In this document: positions 10,546 to 22,006 of the stretch, piece by piece
Position numbering within the stretch: the stretch's first letter is position 1
Layout: each line of letters begins with the position of its first letter
DNA from: Pyrenochaeta sp. MPI-SDFR-AT-0127
Lineage: Eukaryota; Ascomycota; Dothideomycetes; Pleosporales; Cucurbitariaceae
Direction: 5' to 3'
Length of the DNA: 64,000 nucleotides
NCBI GenBank assembly: GCA_020747015.1
Contig: JAGTJM010000046.1
Location: 186,001 to 250,000 of the forward strand
Position numbers and translations under genes: made by a program
The notes under the pieces: generated by a model
What the model was told of the DNA's origin: nothing
The model's input: the letters and a program-made list of their open reading frames with translations, nothing else
Database searches by the model: none

Positions 10546-12747
10546 ATGCCGGCCATGAGCTCTGATTCGGGCTCCCAGTACTCCGAGGACAACAAGTCAC
10601 GGTCCCGCCCGCAGTCGCGCACACCACACTCCCCCCGCAAAAGACGCCGCATCGGCTCCGTCGACCCATCTCGCAGTCGCAGGTACTCGCTTGAGGGCAA
10701 GTATAACGATGCCTACCGTCTGCTCTACAACGACGACGTCCACCGCGCCGCCACCCGCTTCGTAGCCAACGACCACTGGCAGCACTACACGACACAGGTC
10801 GGCGCGTCCACATGGACGCCCAGGGAGCAAGCCGTCTTCTTTGCCGCTCTCGAGCGACTTGGCCAGGACCATGTGCCAGCCATAGCAGAAGCAATAGGCA
10901 CAAAAACTCTCCCAGAAACACAGGAGCTGCTTCTTCTGCTTCAGGACGCCGCAGCCAAACACGGCGATGCCAAGGTGACACTTCGCGACATTCCCGCAGC
11001 CATGGAGGTTGGCACCAAATGCAACGACCAGCTCGATCTGGCAGGGGAAGCCTTGGCTTGGTATCAGGAGGCTTTCGAGGCCAGTCAAGAGCAGGACAGG
11101 TTCGGCGACTACTGGTTGATCACGCCTGAAATAGCCAACCACATCAATCACGCTGTTGCTGATCCACCACCATCAGACTCTCCTCCTCCTCCACTAGGGG
11201 AGCCCGAAGGCCCCCGCACCTCATGTGTCTCGTGTAAGCAATTCAAGCAAAAGTGTGATCGAGAAACTCCATGTGGTAACTGCCTACGACGCAATATTGC
11301 ACCCTGCGTGTACAGCCAGAAGCTTGCTAAACCCGGTACTCATACCCATGCACGCACAAAATCGCGCTTTGGTGACGAAGATGATGAGGACGATATCAAA
11401 CATCCAAATATCCTCCAAGTGATTCCAGAAGCGGCTCTTCTCGATGTAGCTACCATGCTAACACTCTCCAAGACACTTTTCATGAATCGTTCGCATACCA
11501 TTCCATCGCCTTGGCTGCACTGGTCCGAGTACAAGTCAGAATTTGCGGATGAACCTTCGATATATCGAAGCGCTTTTACTGATCTTCACACGTTGGCTGT
11601 TTCCGTTACAAGACGGCTGGTACAGACGGCTATCATGCAAGCAACTTCACGCCTCCGGTCGCAGCGCCGACGGGCTAGGAAAGGCATACTTCCCTTGGTC
11701 AAAAGACGTGACGTCTTAGCTGCCATTACTACCGCTGGCTTGAAATACAATGGCAGAGATAGATGGCGAGGCGTCGCCCGACGGTGTTCTGTGCGCGTAT
11801 ATGAAGGAAGACACGATTATGATCAGCATGGCAAGTATAAACGAGAAATCCCTTGGGACCAAGTCGAGCAGATCATGTCCTGTATCGAGCCATCATCCGA
11901 ATTTGTCACGACGGACGCAGAGACATCAGATCAAGGCGCGCGCGCATTTGCAGCCAGAGCTGCGCGGAGTGGAACACCACTTCCAATGGACCAGCTTGCC
12001 CTCTCTGACTCGGAGGAAGAGCTCGATGATTTGGAAGCATATTCTGATGACTTACCGACTGCTAAGACAAACCAATCCACTATACGCCCCAAGTCCTTGC
12101 ACAGAGATCCCCTCGGCCGGTACACAAGCGTACCGCTCCAAACATCTCCTGGAAGTCAGGATTCTCACCTCTATACCATCGAACAGTTTGATCAGGAAGC
12201 CAGCCGACAGGAAGAGCAAGCTCTTCGGCATTTACTTGATTTTGATCCTCCTGCCAAGGATCAAGAGGCAAGGCTTAGCAGAGAGCGCGAAGAAGCCGAT
12301 GTAGAATTTGACGAAAAGGTTGTTACGGGTGATGATAATTGGCGACAATGGACCGAATACAGAGCAGAATGGGAAGAATTTCGGAATCCAACTCCAGCAG
12401 CAAGATTTTGCGCAAATCAAAAGTTACGTGGTGTCCTGCCTGTACCACTCACAACCTCTCTGAGAACTGCTGCTGCTGATTCTGGTGATGATACGGACAC
12501 TTTGGCAACTGAAGGTACGCACCGAATCAACCAAAGGGCATCGAGGGGAATTGAGCTTCGTGCGCGTGGTACACGAGCCTATGCGGCCCTTCAAGAAAAA
12601 GCTTTCATCCCTAACACGCAAGGTTTGCTATCAAGTAGCAATGGGTCCGAAGGGGATGATGCAGATGTCCCTACACAGTCCATTGAGGTTGGTGGCCAGT
12701 TGCCAGACTCCGCTGCGTCAGAAGACGAGATGAGCTGGGAGGCATAG
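10546..12747 (+). CDS. Rrn5-like Pol I upstream activation factor with a Zn2Cys6 cluster
   Basis: Intronless frame of 733 residues. The N-terminus is disordered and basic (RKRRRIG). Residues about 60-135 form a SANT/Myb-like segment (STWTPREQAVFFAALERLG) of the kind seen in Rrn5, the yeast UAF subunit that recruits RNA polymerase I machinery to rDNA. At about 227 lies a zinc cluster, CVSCKQFKQKC then C-x5-C-x2-C-x7-C. Then comes a helical block (residues about 295-400) with basic runs RSQRRRARK and a possible histone-fold region, then a long acidic tail with repeated SDSEEE and GDD patches. The Rrn5 assignment rests on the SANT segment plus overall order; an unrelated SANT/zinc regulator is the alternative. 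It is probably nuclear or nucleolar. Confidence 0.6.
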   Translation: MPAMSSDSGSQYSEDNKSRSRPQSRTPHSPRKRRRIGSVDPSRSRRYSLEGKYNDAYRLLYNDDVHRAATRFVANDHWQHYTTQVGASTWTPREQAVFFAALERLGQDHVPAIAEAIGTKTLPETQELLLLLQDAAAKHGDAKVTLRDIPAAMEVGTKCNDQLDLAGEALAWYQEAFEASQEQDRFGDYWLITPEIANHINHAVADPPPSDSPPPPLGEPEGPRTSCVSCKQFKQKCDRETPCGNCLRRNIAPCVYSQKLAKPGTHTHARTKSRFGDEDDEDDIKHPNILQVIPEAALLDVATMLTLSKTLFMNRSHTIPSPWLHWSEYKSEFADEPSIYRSAFTDLHTLAVSVTRRLVQTAIMQATSRLRSQRRRARKGILPLVKRRDVLAAITTAGLKYNGRDRWRGVARRCSVRVYEGRHDYDQHGKYKREIPWDQVEQIMSCIEPSSEFVTTDAETSDQGARAFAARAARSGTPLPMDQLALSDSEEELDDLEAYSDDLPTAKTNQSTIRPKSLHRDPLGRYTSVPLQTSPGSQDSHLYTIEQFDQEASRQEEQALRHLLDFDPPAKDQEARLSREREEADVEFDEKVVTGDDNWRQWTEYRAEWEEFRNPTPAARFCANQKLRGVLPVPLTTSLRTAAADSGDDTDTLATEGTHRINQRASRGIELRARGTRAYAALQEKAFIPNTQGLLSSSNGSEGDDADVPTQSIEVGGQLPDSAASEDEMSWEA

Positions 12748-13287
12748 GTCAATGGTGGCTAAGAAAGCCTTTTCTTCATGCATGAATTCTACCTTGAAAC
12801 TTGAGGGTCAATAATAGCCCTCGTAAACGTAACAAGGTATGTGAGGAAATGGTCGCTCACAATGCCTACCTTATTTCGAAGCACTGTTTGCAACAATCAT
12901 CGCCCATCTCTCAGATGTTTTATGATGCATGGGGATTTACCACAATCGATGTTCCTTCGTAATGACGTCTTCCTCTCTTATGCACCTGCCTATATAGGCA
13001 ATCACCTACCTTGTCGATACTCTCTCTTAACCTGGTACACTACAGGTGCCGAGCCGCGGAACACATTTACTTCGACACAGATCGCAAATGAAGAGGGGGA
13101 ATATCGTGGGCAGGCCTGGCGTTCTAACTCGCATTGGCAGTTCAGTAAGGTTCGGCTCTGGATTTCCCGTCAGTCTACCACCATCCCGTCTTGACGTCCC
13201 AACTCCAGTGCGTGTATTTCCTTTAAAGAGCTTTGACGTGCGTAGATCGAAGTTTCTTCCAATCATTCTAAATCAACGGCCTTCACA
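12748..13287. other. Intergenic
   Basis: 540 bp between two plus-strand genes: the Rrn5-like 3' flank and the peptidase promoter. No gene or clear motif was recognised. Confidence 0.6.
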
Positions 13288-14789
13288 ATGTATCTTCGGA
13301 TTGCGCTTCTAAACAGCGCTTTGCTGGTAACAGCAGGGGCACACGATATTCTCTTCGAGCGTGATTTACCACCACCAATTGCTGTAAACGATGCAAGTTA
13401 CACCAATTGTGCGAACGCAGCATGGCCGCCTTCAAACGTCGGTGCAGAACTCATACCTCAATCGCCAGATGACGAGGTCAGGGCAATGGTTAATGAAATC
13501 AATCCCGCGAACATCGAAGCAACAATCACCAAGCTCGTCTCATTCGGTACACGCCATACACTCAGTACGTTCAACAGTACTACCCGCGGTATTGACGCTG
13601 CAAGGGACTGGATCGCATCCGAGATGCGAAAGTACGCAGCTGAAAGTGAGGGCAGAATGACGGTGCAGGTGCAAAGTTATGTTCAAGGTGTTGCTTCGAG
13701 AATTCCGTTCCCGGTCACAATCTCTAATGTGTTGGCAACGATCAAAGGGAGTGAAGATCCGGGCAGAGTGTATGTCATGACAGGGCACTATGACAGTCGG
13801 GTTACCGACGTGCTGAATTTCGAAGCGGATTCCCCAGGAGCGAACGATGATGCTAGCGGAGTAGCGAGTGCGTATAAGCCAGCCCTCTTAAATTCATCCA
13901 TAGCAATTTCTAATTGGAGACAGTCGCCATGGAGCTTGCACGTGTTCTGGCAAACCGCCGGCCAAAAGCCACAATCATCCTCGGTGCCGTCTCAGGGGAA
14001 GAGCAGGGTCTGTACGGCGCGGGCTATCTTGCTGGAACACTTAAAAACTCTAGCACAAATGTAGAAGGCATGTTGAACTGTGACATTGTCGGTTCTTCAA
14101 CTGGTGATCGCGGACAAAAAGATCCATTCACTATTCGTGCCTTTGCGCAAGGGCAACCACCGTCTGAGTCTGCTACAGTAGCAGCGCGCAGGCTTCAGAT
14201 TGGGGGCGAGAACGATAGTCCTGCACGCGAGTTGGCGCGTTTCTCCGCTGAGGTGGCTGCAAACAACGTGACAGGGATGAATGTCGCGATTATCTATCGA
14301 CTGGACAGATTCCTACGAGGCGGCGATCACACCCCGTTCTTACAAGCTGGATATCCAGCTATCCGATACACAGAACCAAATGAGAACTTTGATCATCAGC
14401 ATCAAGATTTACGGACGGAGAATGGCACCGTCTTTGGTGACTTGATTGAGTTTGTGGATTTCGAGTACACAGCACGCGTTGGCAAGGTGAATCTTGCGAC
14501 TTTGTGGTCTTTGTCAGAAGCCCCAGGCATGCCGCGCAATGTTACGGTCGATACGACTGTACTAGACAACGATACGAGGCTCAAGTGGGCTGTTGCCAAC
14601 AGCACAAATCTCGCAAGCTATGAAGTAGTCTGGCGATCAACGACCGCAAGCTTATGGACGCACATGCTCAATGTTGGCAAGGTTGGAAGCGTCACATTGC
14701 CGCTAAGTAAGGACAATGCAATTTTTGGGGTGCGCGCTGTTGGAAAAAACGGGTACAAAAGTCCGGCTGTATACCCGTTTCCTGGATGA
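13288..14789 (+). CDS. Secreted M28 family zinc aminopeptidase
   Basis: Exopeptidase releasing N-terminal residues from peptides outside the cell. Exons 13288-13860 and 13920-14789, 480 residues. The start ATG follows CACA and opens a signal peptide (MYLRIALLNSALLVTAGA). Zinc ligands of family M28 are visible: GHYDSR, GANDDASG (joined at the intron to TVAMELARV), SGEEQGLYGAGY, and NFDHQHQDLR near the end of the catalytic domain; residues from about 390 resemble a fibronectin-III-like tail (NVTVDTT...RLKWAVANSTN). The intron donor GTAGCG is weak, but the junction restores the family motif GxNDDxSGT and keeps phase 0. Several N-glycosylation sequons fit secretion. Confidence 0.88.
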
Positions 14790-15375
14790 CCGTTGAGGTG
14801 TATCGAAAGGCTTAGAAGGGTTTGAAATGGTTTGTTAGTACAAGGCCAGTTGACTGCGATAAGTTGGCAGTAGACCACGAAATGCAGGGCTCCCACCTTT
14901 TTACACGTGATCGACCCGTAAATCTATTTATTATTCTCACTCATTATTCGCCACAGAGGTTACGTCTGACGTGCGGAGAATTGATCTGCTCCTCATGTTT
15001 AGTTTCCCGCCTGGGCATCTGATTACCTCTGATTGGCCGATGAATTACCTAACCTTTCGCATTCTGCCGCTCGATCCGGCTAGCACCAACTTTGGCCGAT
15101 GAATATCCGTCCCAAACTCACAGCCGCTGCATGACCAATGTTGGACTACGGGGGGCTAGACAAAACATGGAACGCATCTAGCTACGATATAAAGTGTGTG
15201 GGGCATGGAGTATAAGATGTGGCCACCGCGAACATAGATTTGGGATATTTCTCCAACCTTTTCTGAATCTTGATTGTCCATCATCTCCTTGTGCCTCAGC
15301 TTGAACACTACTCTGTCCAAGACCTATCAGGCCTCGGGAGGTCTTCTCACATCTTCTTGCGAGATTTTGGGCATC
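14790..15375. other. Intergenic
   Basis: About 0.6 kb between the peptidase and the MFS gene. It holds an AT-rich stretch near 14920 and nothing else recognisable. Confidence 0.6.
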
Positions 15376-17300
15376 ATGTCACGCACAAACACGATGGCGC
15401 AGACGCCAGCAAGTACCAATCCGCCATCAGGCAACACTTCGCAAACGAACATCGAGTTGCAATCAATCGCACCCGCGACCCTGCGTGATGAGGGACGCTT
15501 GCTCTCCGACAGAGGCTCTAAAAATATCGACCCGGTCGAATTTCTTCCCCAACCTTCGACAACCGTGTCGGTAGTCGAAAGATGGAATCACCCGAAAGTA
15601 AACATTTATCGCACTTTTGCTACGCTCTTTGCGTTCTTGATCATGGGAGCGAACGACGCTGCCTATGGTGTATGTTGCTAGTCAAAGAAATAATGAATGT
15701 CACAACTGCTAAACCCTACAGGCGATCATCCCATACTTGGAGGAGTACTACCATTTAAGCTACGTTGTTGTATCGCTTGTCTTCCTCTCCCCTCTTGGAG
15801 GATATGTCGGTGCAGCGCTCCTCAACAATTGGCTTCATATCCACTTCGGTCAACGCGGAGTGGCTTTCATTGGACCTGCTTGTCATTTGGCTGCCTACAT
15901 TGGCATAGCCCTTCACCCACCATACCCCGTTCTCGTGGTAGTTTTTATTCTAGCAGGCTTTGGAAACGGTATTGAAGATGCTGGTTGGAATGCATGGGCG
16001 GGCGCAATGGCGAACTCGAACGAAGTACTCGGCTTTCTTCACGGTTTTTATGGCCTCGGAGCCGTCCTGAGCCCGCTCGCTGCGACCAGCTTGATTGCGA
16101 AGAGTGGGTGGCGTTGGTATGAATTCTATTACATCATGGTTCGTTAATACCATTATCATCCTTGTACCTTGAGTTAACATTGTGTAGCTCGGTGGTGCCG
16201 TAATTGAGCTCGCAACTTCTCTTTGGGCATTTTGGCCTGTGTCGGGACAAGCCTATCGAGAACAGAATCCTCGTACCAACGCGGCTCACGACAGTCGCCT
16301 TAAAGAAGCACTGAAAAGCCGAGTTACGTGGGTCGCATCGATTTTCCTTCTTGGATATGTCGGCGCTGAAGTTGCCCTCGGAGGTTGGATTGTCACTTTT
16401 ATGCGACGTGAGCGAGCAGGAGGGGAGTTCGAGTCCGGAATGGTAGCTACAGGGTTTTGGACTGGCATCACTGTTGGCCGCCTAATACTAGGGTTTGTCA
16501 CGCCGAAGCTTGGAGAGAAATTGGCCGTACTGGTGAGCATGTTTGAACAAACGGATATAATCACAGACTAAACATTCCACAGGTCTACATCATCCTCGCT
16601 ATGGTCTGTCAGCTCATGTTCTGGCTCGTTCCTTCGTTCCACGTGTCGGCAGTCTTTGTGGCATTGCAAGGTTTCTTCCTCGGACCACTGTTTCCTGCCA
16701 TTGTCGTTGCAGCGACCAAAGTCTTGCCCGCGTATCTCCATGTATCAGCGATTGGCTTCGCGGCGGCATTCGGCGGTGGTGGTGGAGCTGCACTACCTTT
16801 CGCCATCGGTTCGCTAGCACAAGCCAAAGGTGTCAGTGTCCTGCAGCCTATCATTCTGGTGGTCCTTGCTGCTTTGCTACTCTTGTGGCTCTGCTTCCCT
16901 AAGTTAGAAAAGCAGACGGTAACAGGGAACCTGTCGCCTCCCACAACCGAGGAACCAAGGAAACAGTGGCTAAACATCGACTTTGATCTTGTCGAGGCTG
17001 GCAAACGAACCATTGGAAAGGCTCGAGGAGGGTAGGTATGCAAACTTCGCTTTCATATAATATCGCATGAACACTGATTGTGGTAGCCCGCCTACCCAAA
17101 GTTGGTCTGGCAGTGTGCAACAGAAGATTCATGATCGTCGAGAAGCAAGGGCGGAGAGGAAATGGACGAAAGAGCAAATTCTCGCCATACGGCGTGAAAC
17201 GCCAGCATTCGCGATCCTTCAAGGCATCGATCCTGACAACCAGGATCCTCCACCATACATCAATGTTCGGTCAAGAATGCTGTACAATCATGTCACTTAG
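15376..17300 (+). CDS. Bsc6-like MFS transporter
   Basis: Twelve-span major facilitator of the fungal Bsc6-like group, substrate unknown, probably in the plasma or vacuolar membrane. Exons 15376-15669, 15722-16138, 16188-16532, 16583-17031 and 17087-17300 (572 residues). The ATG at 15376 (MSRTNTMAQ) is preferred; an in-frame ATG lies at 15274. First helix FATLFAFLIMGANDAAYG; the signature GFGNGIEDAGWNAWAG lies in helix 4-5. The last intron is less certain: without it the frame stops at 17035 (502 residues). With it (donor GTAGGT, CTGAT branch, 55 nt, TAG acceptor) the protein gains a charged 71-residue cytosolic tail. Confidence 0.8.
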
Positions 17301-17837
17301 CATCTTAAGACAGAAATATGTTTTGACGCCTCTATAGTCAAAACAGCAATAGTTTGAAATCAAAAACCGAAGAGTTTGCCCATGGTTCTTCTTGTCTTGA
17401 ATAACATGTCTACCATTACTGCGAAGAAAAAATTTAAGGTAACAAATTATATTAATAGATGGATCCTGGACGAGGGCTCGACACATAGTAGCCAGAGAGA
17501 AGTGATGATGGAGCCGAAGATTAAATCTCATGAACCACGGCTGATGAGGAAGCTTGATGGGTCAGATCTCGACGAGGTTTTGCCCAGTACCGCGACCTCT
17601 GCAGAACAGCCCTCATTGGTCCTTGAAAGACAGCGCGATTGTGTGATTTAAGGGCAATGAGCGGAATCATGTTGATGAAGGCTTTCGAACGAACAGCACT
17701 AGTCATCTTCGTGTCAGTCGTGTGGGCATCAGAACCTGTTCATGGTGATGGATGCACTGCTATGGTTCGAGATGAAGCGTTGAAGACACTTGTGGATTTA
17801 GCTCCTCTCTATTGAAGACAAGTTGATGTTGCAAACC
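17301..17837. other. Intergenic (convergent)
   Basis: Convergent gap between the MFS gene and the hypothetical gene; no gene recognised. Confidence 0.5.
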
Positions 17838-18449
17838 TCAAAAAGTATGAAAGCGGCTCGCCAACTCATCAGGCTGATACATCTTTGTAGTCGCTCGCTC
17901 CATTTCGTCGGCCACGAGGATCCAGAAGTTGCGCTCAACCTTCGCCACAGCATCCAGAAGCTTCTCTGTCTTCTCTACAGTTTTCAGATCAAAGCTTTCA
18001 TCCAATTTTAGTCGCTTGCGCATGTTGGCCTGAAGTTCCGTCGCAATGTCGTAATTCTTGACGCGCTTCTTGCCAGCCTTGCTTACCGTTCCACTGCCAT
18101 CTGCATTTGTATATTGATTGGGATGACGTAGGTGCATGTAGTCTTTGGGATCGAAGCCAATCTCATCAACAGCGATTGCAAGGCGGGGAGAGGTGCGGAC
18201 GAAGCTACTGTAAACAGCGGCATCTGTTAGGTTCGTGGCTTCGCCTCGGCTGTGGCGCGCTTGATTGAGAAAATCTGCGATATCATTCCATTTCATATGC
18301 TGATCTTGACGGAGTGTCATGATAAGCTGATTCTCGAAGTTCTCTTGACCTTGTCCTCCAGGAGTAGCTTTCGCATTTTGTTGCTTCAGGACAGAGACAT
18401 TCTTCTCGATCTCAGCCTTGATGATGCGCGCCCGGTTTAGACCGTCCAT
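17838..18449 (-). CDS. Conserved-looking hypothetical protein, 203 residues
   Basis: Not recognised. A single frame from the ATG at 18449 (MDGLNRARIIKAEIEKN). The frame remains open a little upstream to 18488 with only a TTG, so a further 5' exon is possible. The protein is hydrophilic and helical, with WNDIADFLNQARHS followed by TDAAVYSSFVRTSPR, a layout like a helix-turn-helix or SANT-like DNA reader, then a basic patch (AGKKRVKN, NMRKRLK) and a helical tail. No signal peptide or membrane span. A nuclear role is only a guess. Confidence 0.55.
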   Translation of the reverse strand: MDGLNRARIIKAEIEKNVSVLKQQNAKATPGGQGQENFENQLIMTLRQDQHMKWNDIADFLNQARHSRGEATNLTDAAVYSSFVRTSPRLAIAVDEIGFDPKDYMHLRHPNQYTNADGSGTVSKAGKKRVKNYDIATELQANMRKRLKLDESFDLKTVEKTEKLLDAVAKVERNFWILVADEMERATTKMYQPDELASRFHTF

Positions 18450-20155
18450 GGCGAAAGATATGAGCAGTCTGTTATCGGTTCGGTTCAAGTTCGTCTTGTT
18501 TTGCGAAACAGTGATACTATTCGTCTTCAGGTATGGATAGAGAGCCAGCCTGACCAGGCTATGTGTATCATCTAGGTAGTGAGTCTAAAAGCAGTATGAG
18601 ACAACTTACTATCTAGAGAGATTGTAAGTCAGTAACATGTAACTGGGAAACCTGTTCTCACTTCTAAAGACTCCCCGAGGGTGGGTGAGAGACACAACCG
18701 ACGCCAATCATAATAGACTCACACGTGTCTCTTTCCTGATAGCAGCCAGTACTATGGCATGTTCACGTCCATTTTTCCACGAGTAATTTCTACGACCATG
18801 TTCCTTGCCGCGACGAAACATATCATTGGGAACTGAAATGAACAATACAGCCACAGTGTTAAGTTCCCCAACGAGCGTTCCGCCTGCTGGCTTCGAGGGA
18901 GGCTTTGAAGGCAACTTCAGGTTTCTCGTCGGCATACATTCAACTGTTAAGGCTGCGTCTAACACACTAGGATCTAGTTGGCATTATTTCAGAGGAAGTG
19001 TTCACTATAAGTGCAGAGAGTCGTGAAGGGGGGGGGGGGGGGGAGGAAGCCATGCTGCCGGAGAGCTGAAGTTTTGAAGCTCCATCTGAATAATGATGAA
19101 GAATGCGCCAAGAGTGCGACGGTTTCGGGTATCGAATTTCATAAATTTAATTTGTTGTTGCGGCTGTAAGATGCCTTCAACTTCAAGTTTGCTTGATGAT
19201 GTTTGCAGAGCGCCCTTGAAGGAGTATGTGAAGGCATGCAACCCGGAGTGCAGTGAAATAACTCAACCTACCTACACTGCAGACTCAGCTTTTCATGGAT
19301 TGTGTGATTGGGTCGTCACATGCTCATAGCACTTGATTCAGTAAACCTGATACTGGTGTTGCTTCATTCCTGCTAATCCGCATTCTTGGAAGGTTCTCAA
19401 GCCAGATACAAACTCTGGACTCGGTTTTTAACTTTGCCGAATTGGATATTTCGGAGGGAATGATTTGCAGTCAGTACTGCGACCCCGTGGTGTTGTTCCA
19501 CGCAAAGAGTGTATGCTACATGGTATTCCAGGTATGAGTGAAGTCTGCAACGTCGCTCGAGTACCAACAAAACTTCTTCTTTGTTCCAGCTGCTTACTTA
19601 TTTAGCCTCACCTTGAGGTCATCCGTGAGTGGCTGGCGCATAGATTTTTGTATGAAAACAGTATAGGGCGTGTTTGGATGCGGCAATTTCTGTTGAATTT
19701 CCGGGGTTAGCGAGAGCCGTAGCAAGATAAATCGGCAGTCATTACCTTGGAATACGAGATGGCGATTGCGTTGCCATAAGAGCGGTAATTCTTCAAGCCG
19801 AAGCTTTGATGGAATGAGTCCTTGCTCGCAAGCCTAGCTTCTTTCGGACATCCCACTTAACCATCACTCGGAAAGATTCGGTCATTGAACTACAGCCCAA
19901 AGATAATGGTTCGGGAGCGACCGAAGTTTCAATAATGCCCCCTTCACGCGAAAGAAGGGCTCATTGAACACTGCTCAGATGGCTGAGCAGCAAGGACTCG
20001 ACGTTGACCGTAGGTGCTCAGGCTCTTCATAACAGGCACCAGGCTGCCGATGACAATATCATTGTTTGGAAACACTGGGTCCGTGGCTGGGTTCTGGGTG
20101 AATGAAGTCAATGACCCTGTGATAACAAGGCTGTAAACACCTCGTCACGCAGGGT
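18450..20155. other. Gene-poor interval
   Basis: 1.7 kb without a supportable gene. Short frames here (for example 19093-19329) lack coding character. It contains the 16-bp G run described separately. Confidence 0.5.
19028..19043 (+). repeat. Poly-G mononucleotide run (16 bp)
   Basis: Uninterrupted run of 16 G in intergenic DNA. It is a possible G-quadruplex former and a site where assembly length may be wrong. Confidence 0.95.
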
Positions 20156-21514
20156 TCAAGAGGAGGCCGGGGTAGTAATCGCGCTCCAAGCTTGGTTGAT
20201 AATTTGCTGCGGCCAATCCAACCACCGGAGAAGATCTGGCGTTGCTGCCAATAGCTGCTCCGAGGCGGTCAGGAGCCACTTGGGCCATTTGAAGGTCCAC
20301 CAGACTTTTCGGCCCTGTGCCAAAAGCGCCGCGAAATGGGTAGTGATGATGCAGGAAACAGGATTATGGGCAGCAAGCAGATCAAGAAACCGGTTGTTCA
20401 ACCTCGCCGGCCACTGGAAGAGGAGGGTATATTCATCACGCTCTGGAGCAACATGGCGAAACCGAAGCCAAGTTGTATGGAGGTCATTGATGGCGTCTGT
20501 GCAAGCCTCTTTATCTTGTGTGTCTAGAAGTAGCTCAGTCAGCTCTGTGAGGCGCAAAATATCCTGGCTTTTGTCGTTTTTTGCGATCTCGTCTAATGCT
20601 TCCAGAGCACTGGGCGAAGTAGAGTCAGTCAATGCTGCGAATACTGCGCTTTCCATGATATGTTCCCAATGAGGGACAATAACAACTTTGATGCCTTGGA
20701 GCAGCATGAAGCAATGATGCAAAGAGCCAATTGGATCTTCCGGCCTCTCCTGTGCACTTCCAAAGTTGTATGTGAGCAGCACAGACGACAGGATAAACAT
20801 AGGGATGGCCGTCTCCATGTTTGGGGTCTCTAAATGTTTTCTGTACGTTTCTAGGGCACGGCTGATATGAGAATCGGCTTGTAAGAGAAGACTTTGCCGA
20901 TCTGCAGGTAGAACAAACGATGCCTTGTGCGCAGCTGCGAGAGCAAGAAGACCATGAAGCAGGAAGTGGTGCTCGAAGCCTAACTCCATGAAGGCGTTTT
21001 GCCATGCCTCGCCTCTGATCGATGAACTTGGCTGCATGGACTTGTAACACTGCGAGGTCCAATGATGGACCAAGCGCATGTCTGGCAAGGACAGCTCAAA
21101 GGTACTCGGGGAGCTGATTAGGTCGGGGCTGCCGGAGTGTCCTTGTTCTCCGAAGGGAGAAGCGTCCCCAGTGCTTGCTTGCGGCGACGTAGAGTAACCG
21201 TTTTTTATTGTTGGAAATGTGCATTGAATGTCCAAGCGAACGCAATTTGCGCAGCGTGGACGAGCTTCGTTACACTGCAAGTTATGAGCTACTTCCGAGA
21301 AATAGTGATACTGGTTGGCTGTACAACCCTCTGAAGTAGATGCAATAGTCCAAGGGACTAAAGATAGATTCGGATTGGCTGATAGGAAGGCAGAGACGGA
21401 TTTACTGAATGTATGAGAAATAGATCGTACCTTGGTGTGACGTTGCTTGCACTGGAAACAGCCTTTTCGTGATTTGGTGTGAGTTTTGCGCTTTGCGACG
21501 CGTTGTTCAGCCAT
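20156..21514 (-). CDS. Zn2Cys6 transcription factor with a Fungal_trans_2-type domain
   Basis: Sequence-specific regulator, target genes unknown. Exons 21514-21431 and 21274-20156, 400 residues. The start ATG at 21514 gives MAEQRVAKRKTHTKSRK; the longer frame to 21613 is not needed. The intron interrupts the zinc cluster just before its third cysteine: CFQCKQRHTK then CNEARPRC, ANC and VRLDIQC, giving CX2CX6CX6CX2CX6C. The middle region begins LPDMRLVHHWTSQCYKSM and continues LLHGLLALAAAHKA, typical of the Upc2-like PF11951 group. It is not adjacent to an obvious biosynthetic cluster, so no target can be inferred. Confidence 0.85.
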   Translation of the reverse strand: MAEQRVAKRKTHTKSRKGCFQCKQRHTKVRSISHTFSKSVSAFLSANPNLSLVPWTIASTSEGCTANQYHYFSEVAHNLQCNEARPRCANCVRLDIQCTFPTIKNGYSTSPQASTGDASPFGEQGHSGSPDLISSPSTFELSLPDMRLVHHWTSQCYKSMQPSSSIRGEAWQNAFMELGFEHHFLLHGLLALAAAHKASFVLPADRQSLLLQADSHISRALETYRKHLETPNMETAIPMFILSSVLLTYNFGSAQERPEDPIGSLHHCFMLLQGIKVVIVPHWEHIMESAVFAALTDSTSPSALEALDEIAKNDKSQDILRLTELTELLLDTQDKEACTDAINDLHTTWLRFRHVAPERDEYTLLFQWPARLNNRFLDLLAAHNPVSCIITTHFAALLAQGRKVWWTFKWPKWLLTASEQLLAATPDLLRWLDWPQQIINQAWSAITTPASS

Positions 21515-22006
21515 TTGGGCAATCTGGGGAATGCGAATAGAACCTTGCAAGCATCCAGGGCACGCCGGATGAGAAGGATGCGAAATCGATGGCTGAGCTG
21601 CAGGAGACGCCAATGTTATATAAGCGACTAAGCCGAAACATGACTAGCTCCCGGCAGCAACGATTCTGGGGATCGATTGATTGCTGACCCCACGTCTGCA
21701 TGATCGTCTGTCTTACTTTTCTGCGATGCGCACATTGAAACTCGTAAGATTGCACTCGCTGCGTTTTCCAAAACTGGTAGGGACAATTATCGACCGACTT
21801 TTGCTCGATGGTTACAGGAGACCCATTCCAAGCTGTTTTTCGGGATTTCGCCATCTACGTCTGCCGTACCCATGACTTCTATGATCCTCTTAGGCTACCA
21901 AACTGAAAACAAAACTGAAAATAAAGCCTGGCAAATCAGGCCTAAAACAGCCTTTGGTGCCTTGTACGATGGAAAATCCTTGCCAACGTCATTCACAACC
22001 TTTACC
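21515..22006. other. Intergenic
   Basis: Promoter side of the zinc-cluster gene and 3' flank of the small gene. No feature was recognised. Confidence 0.5.
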
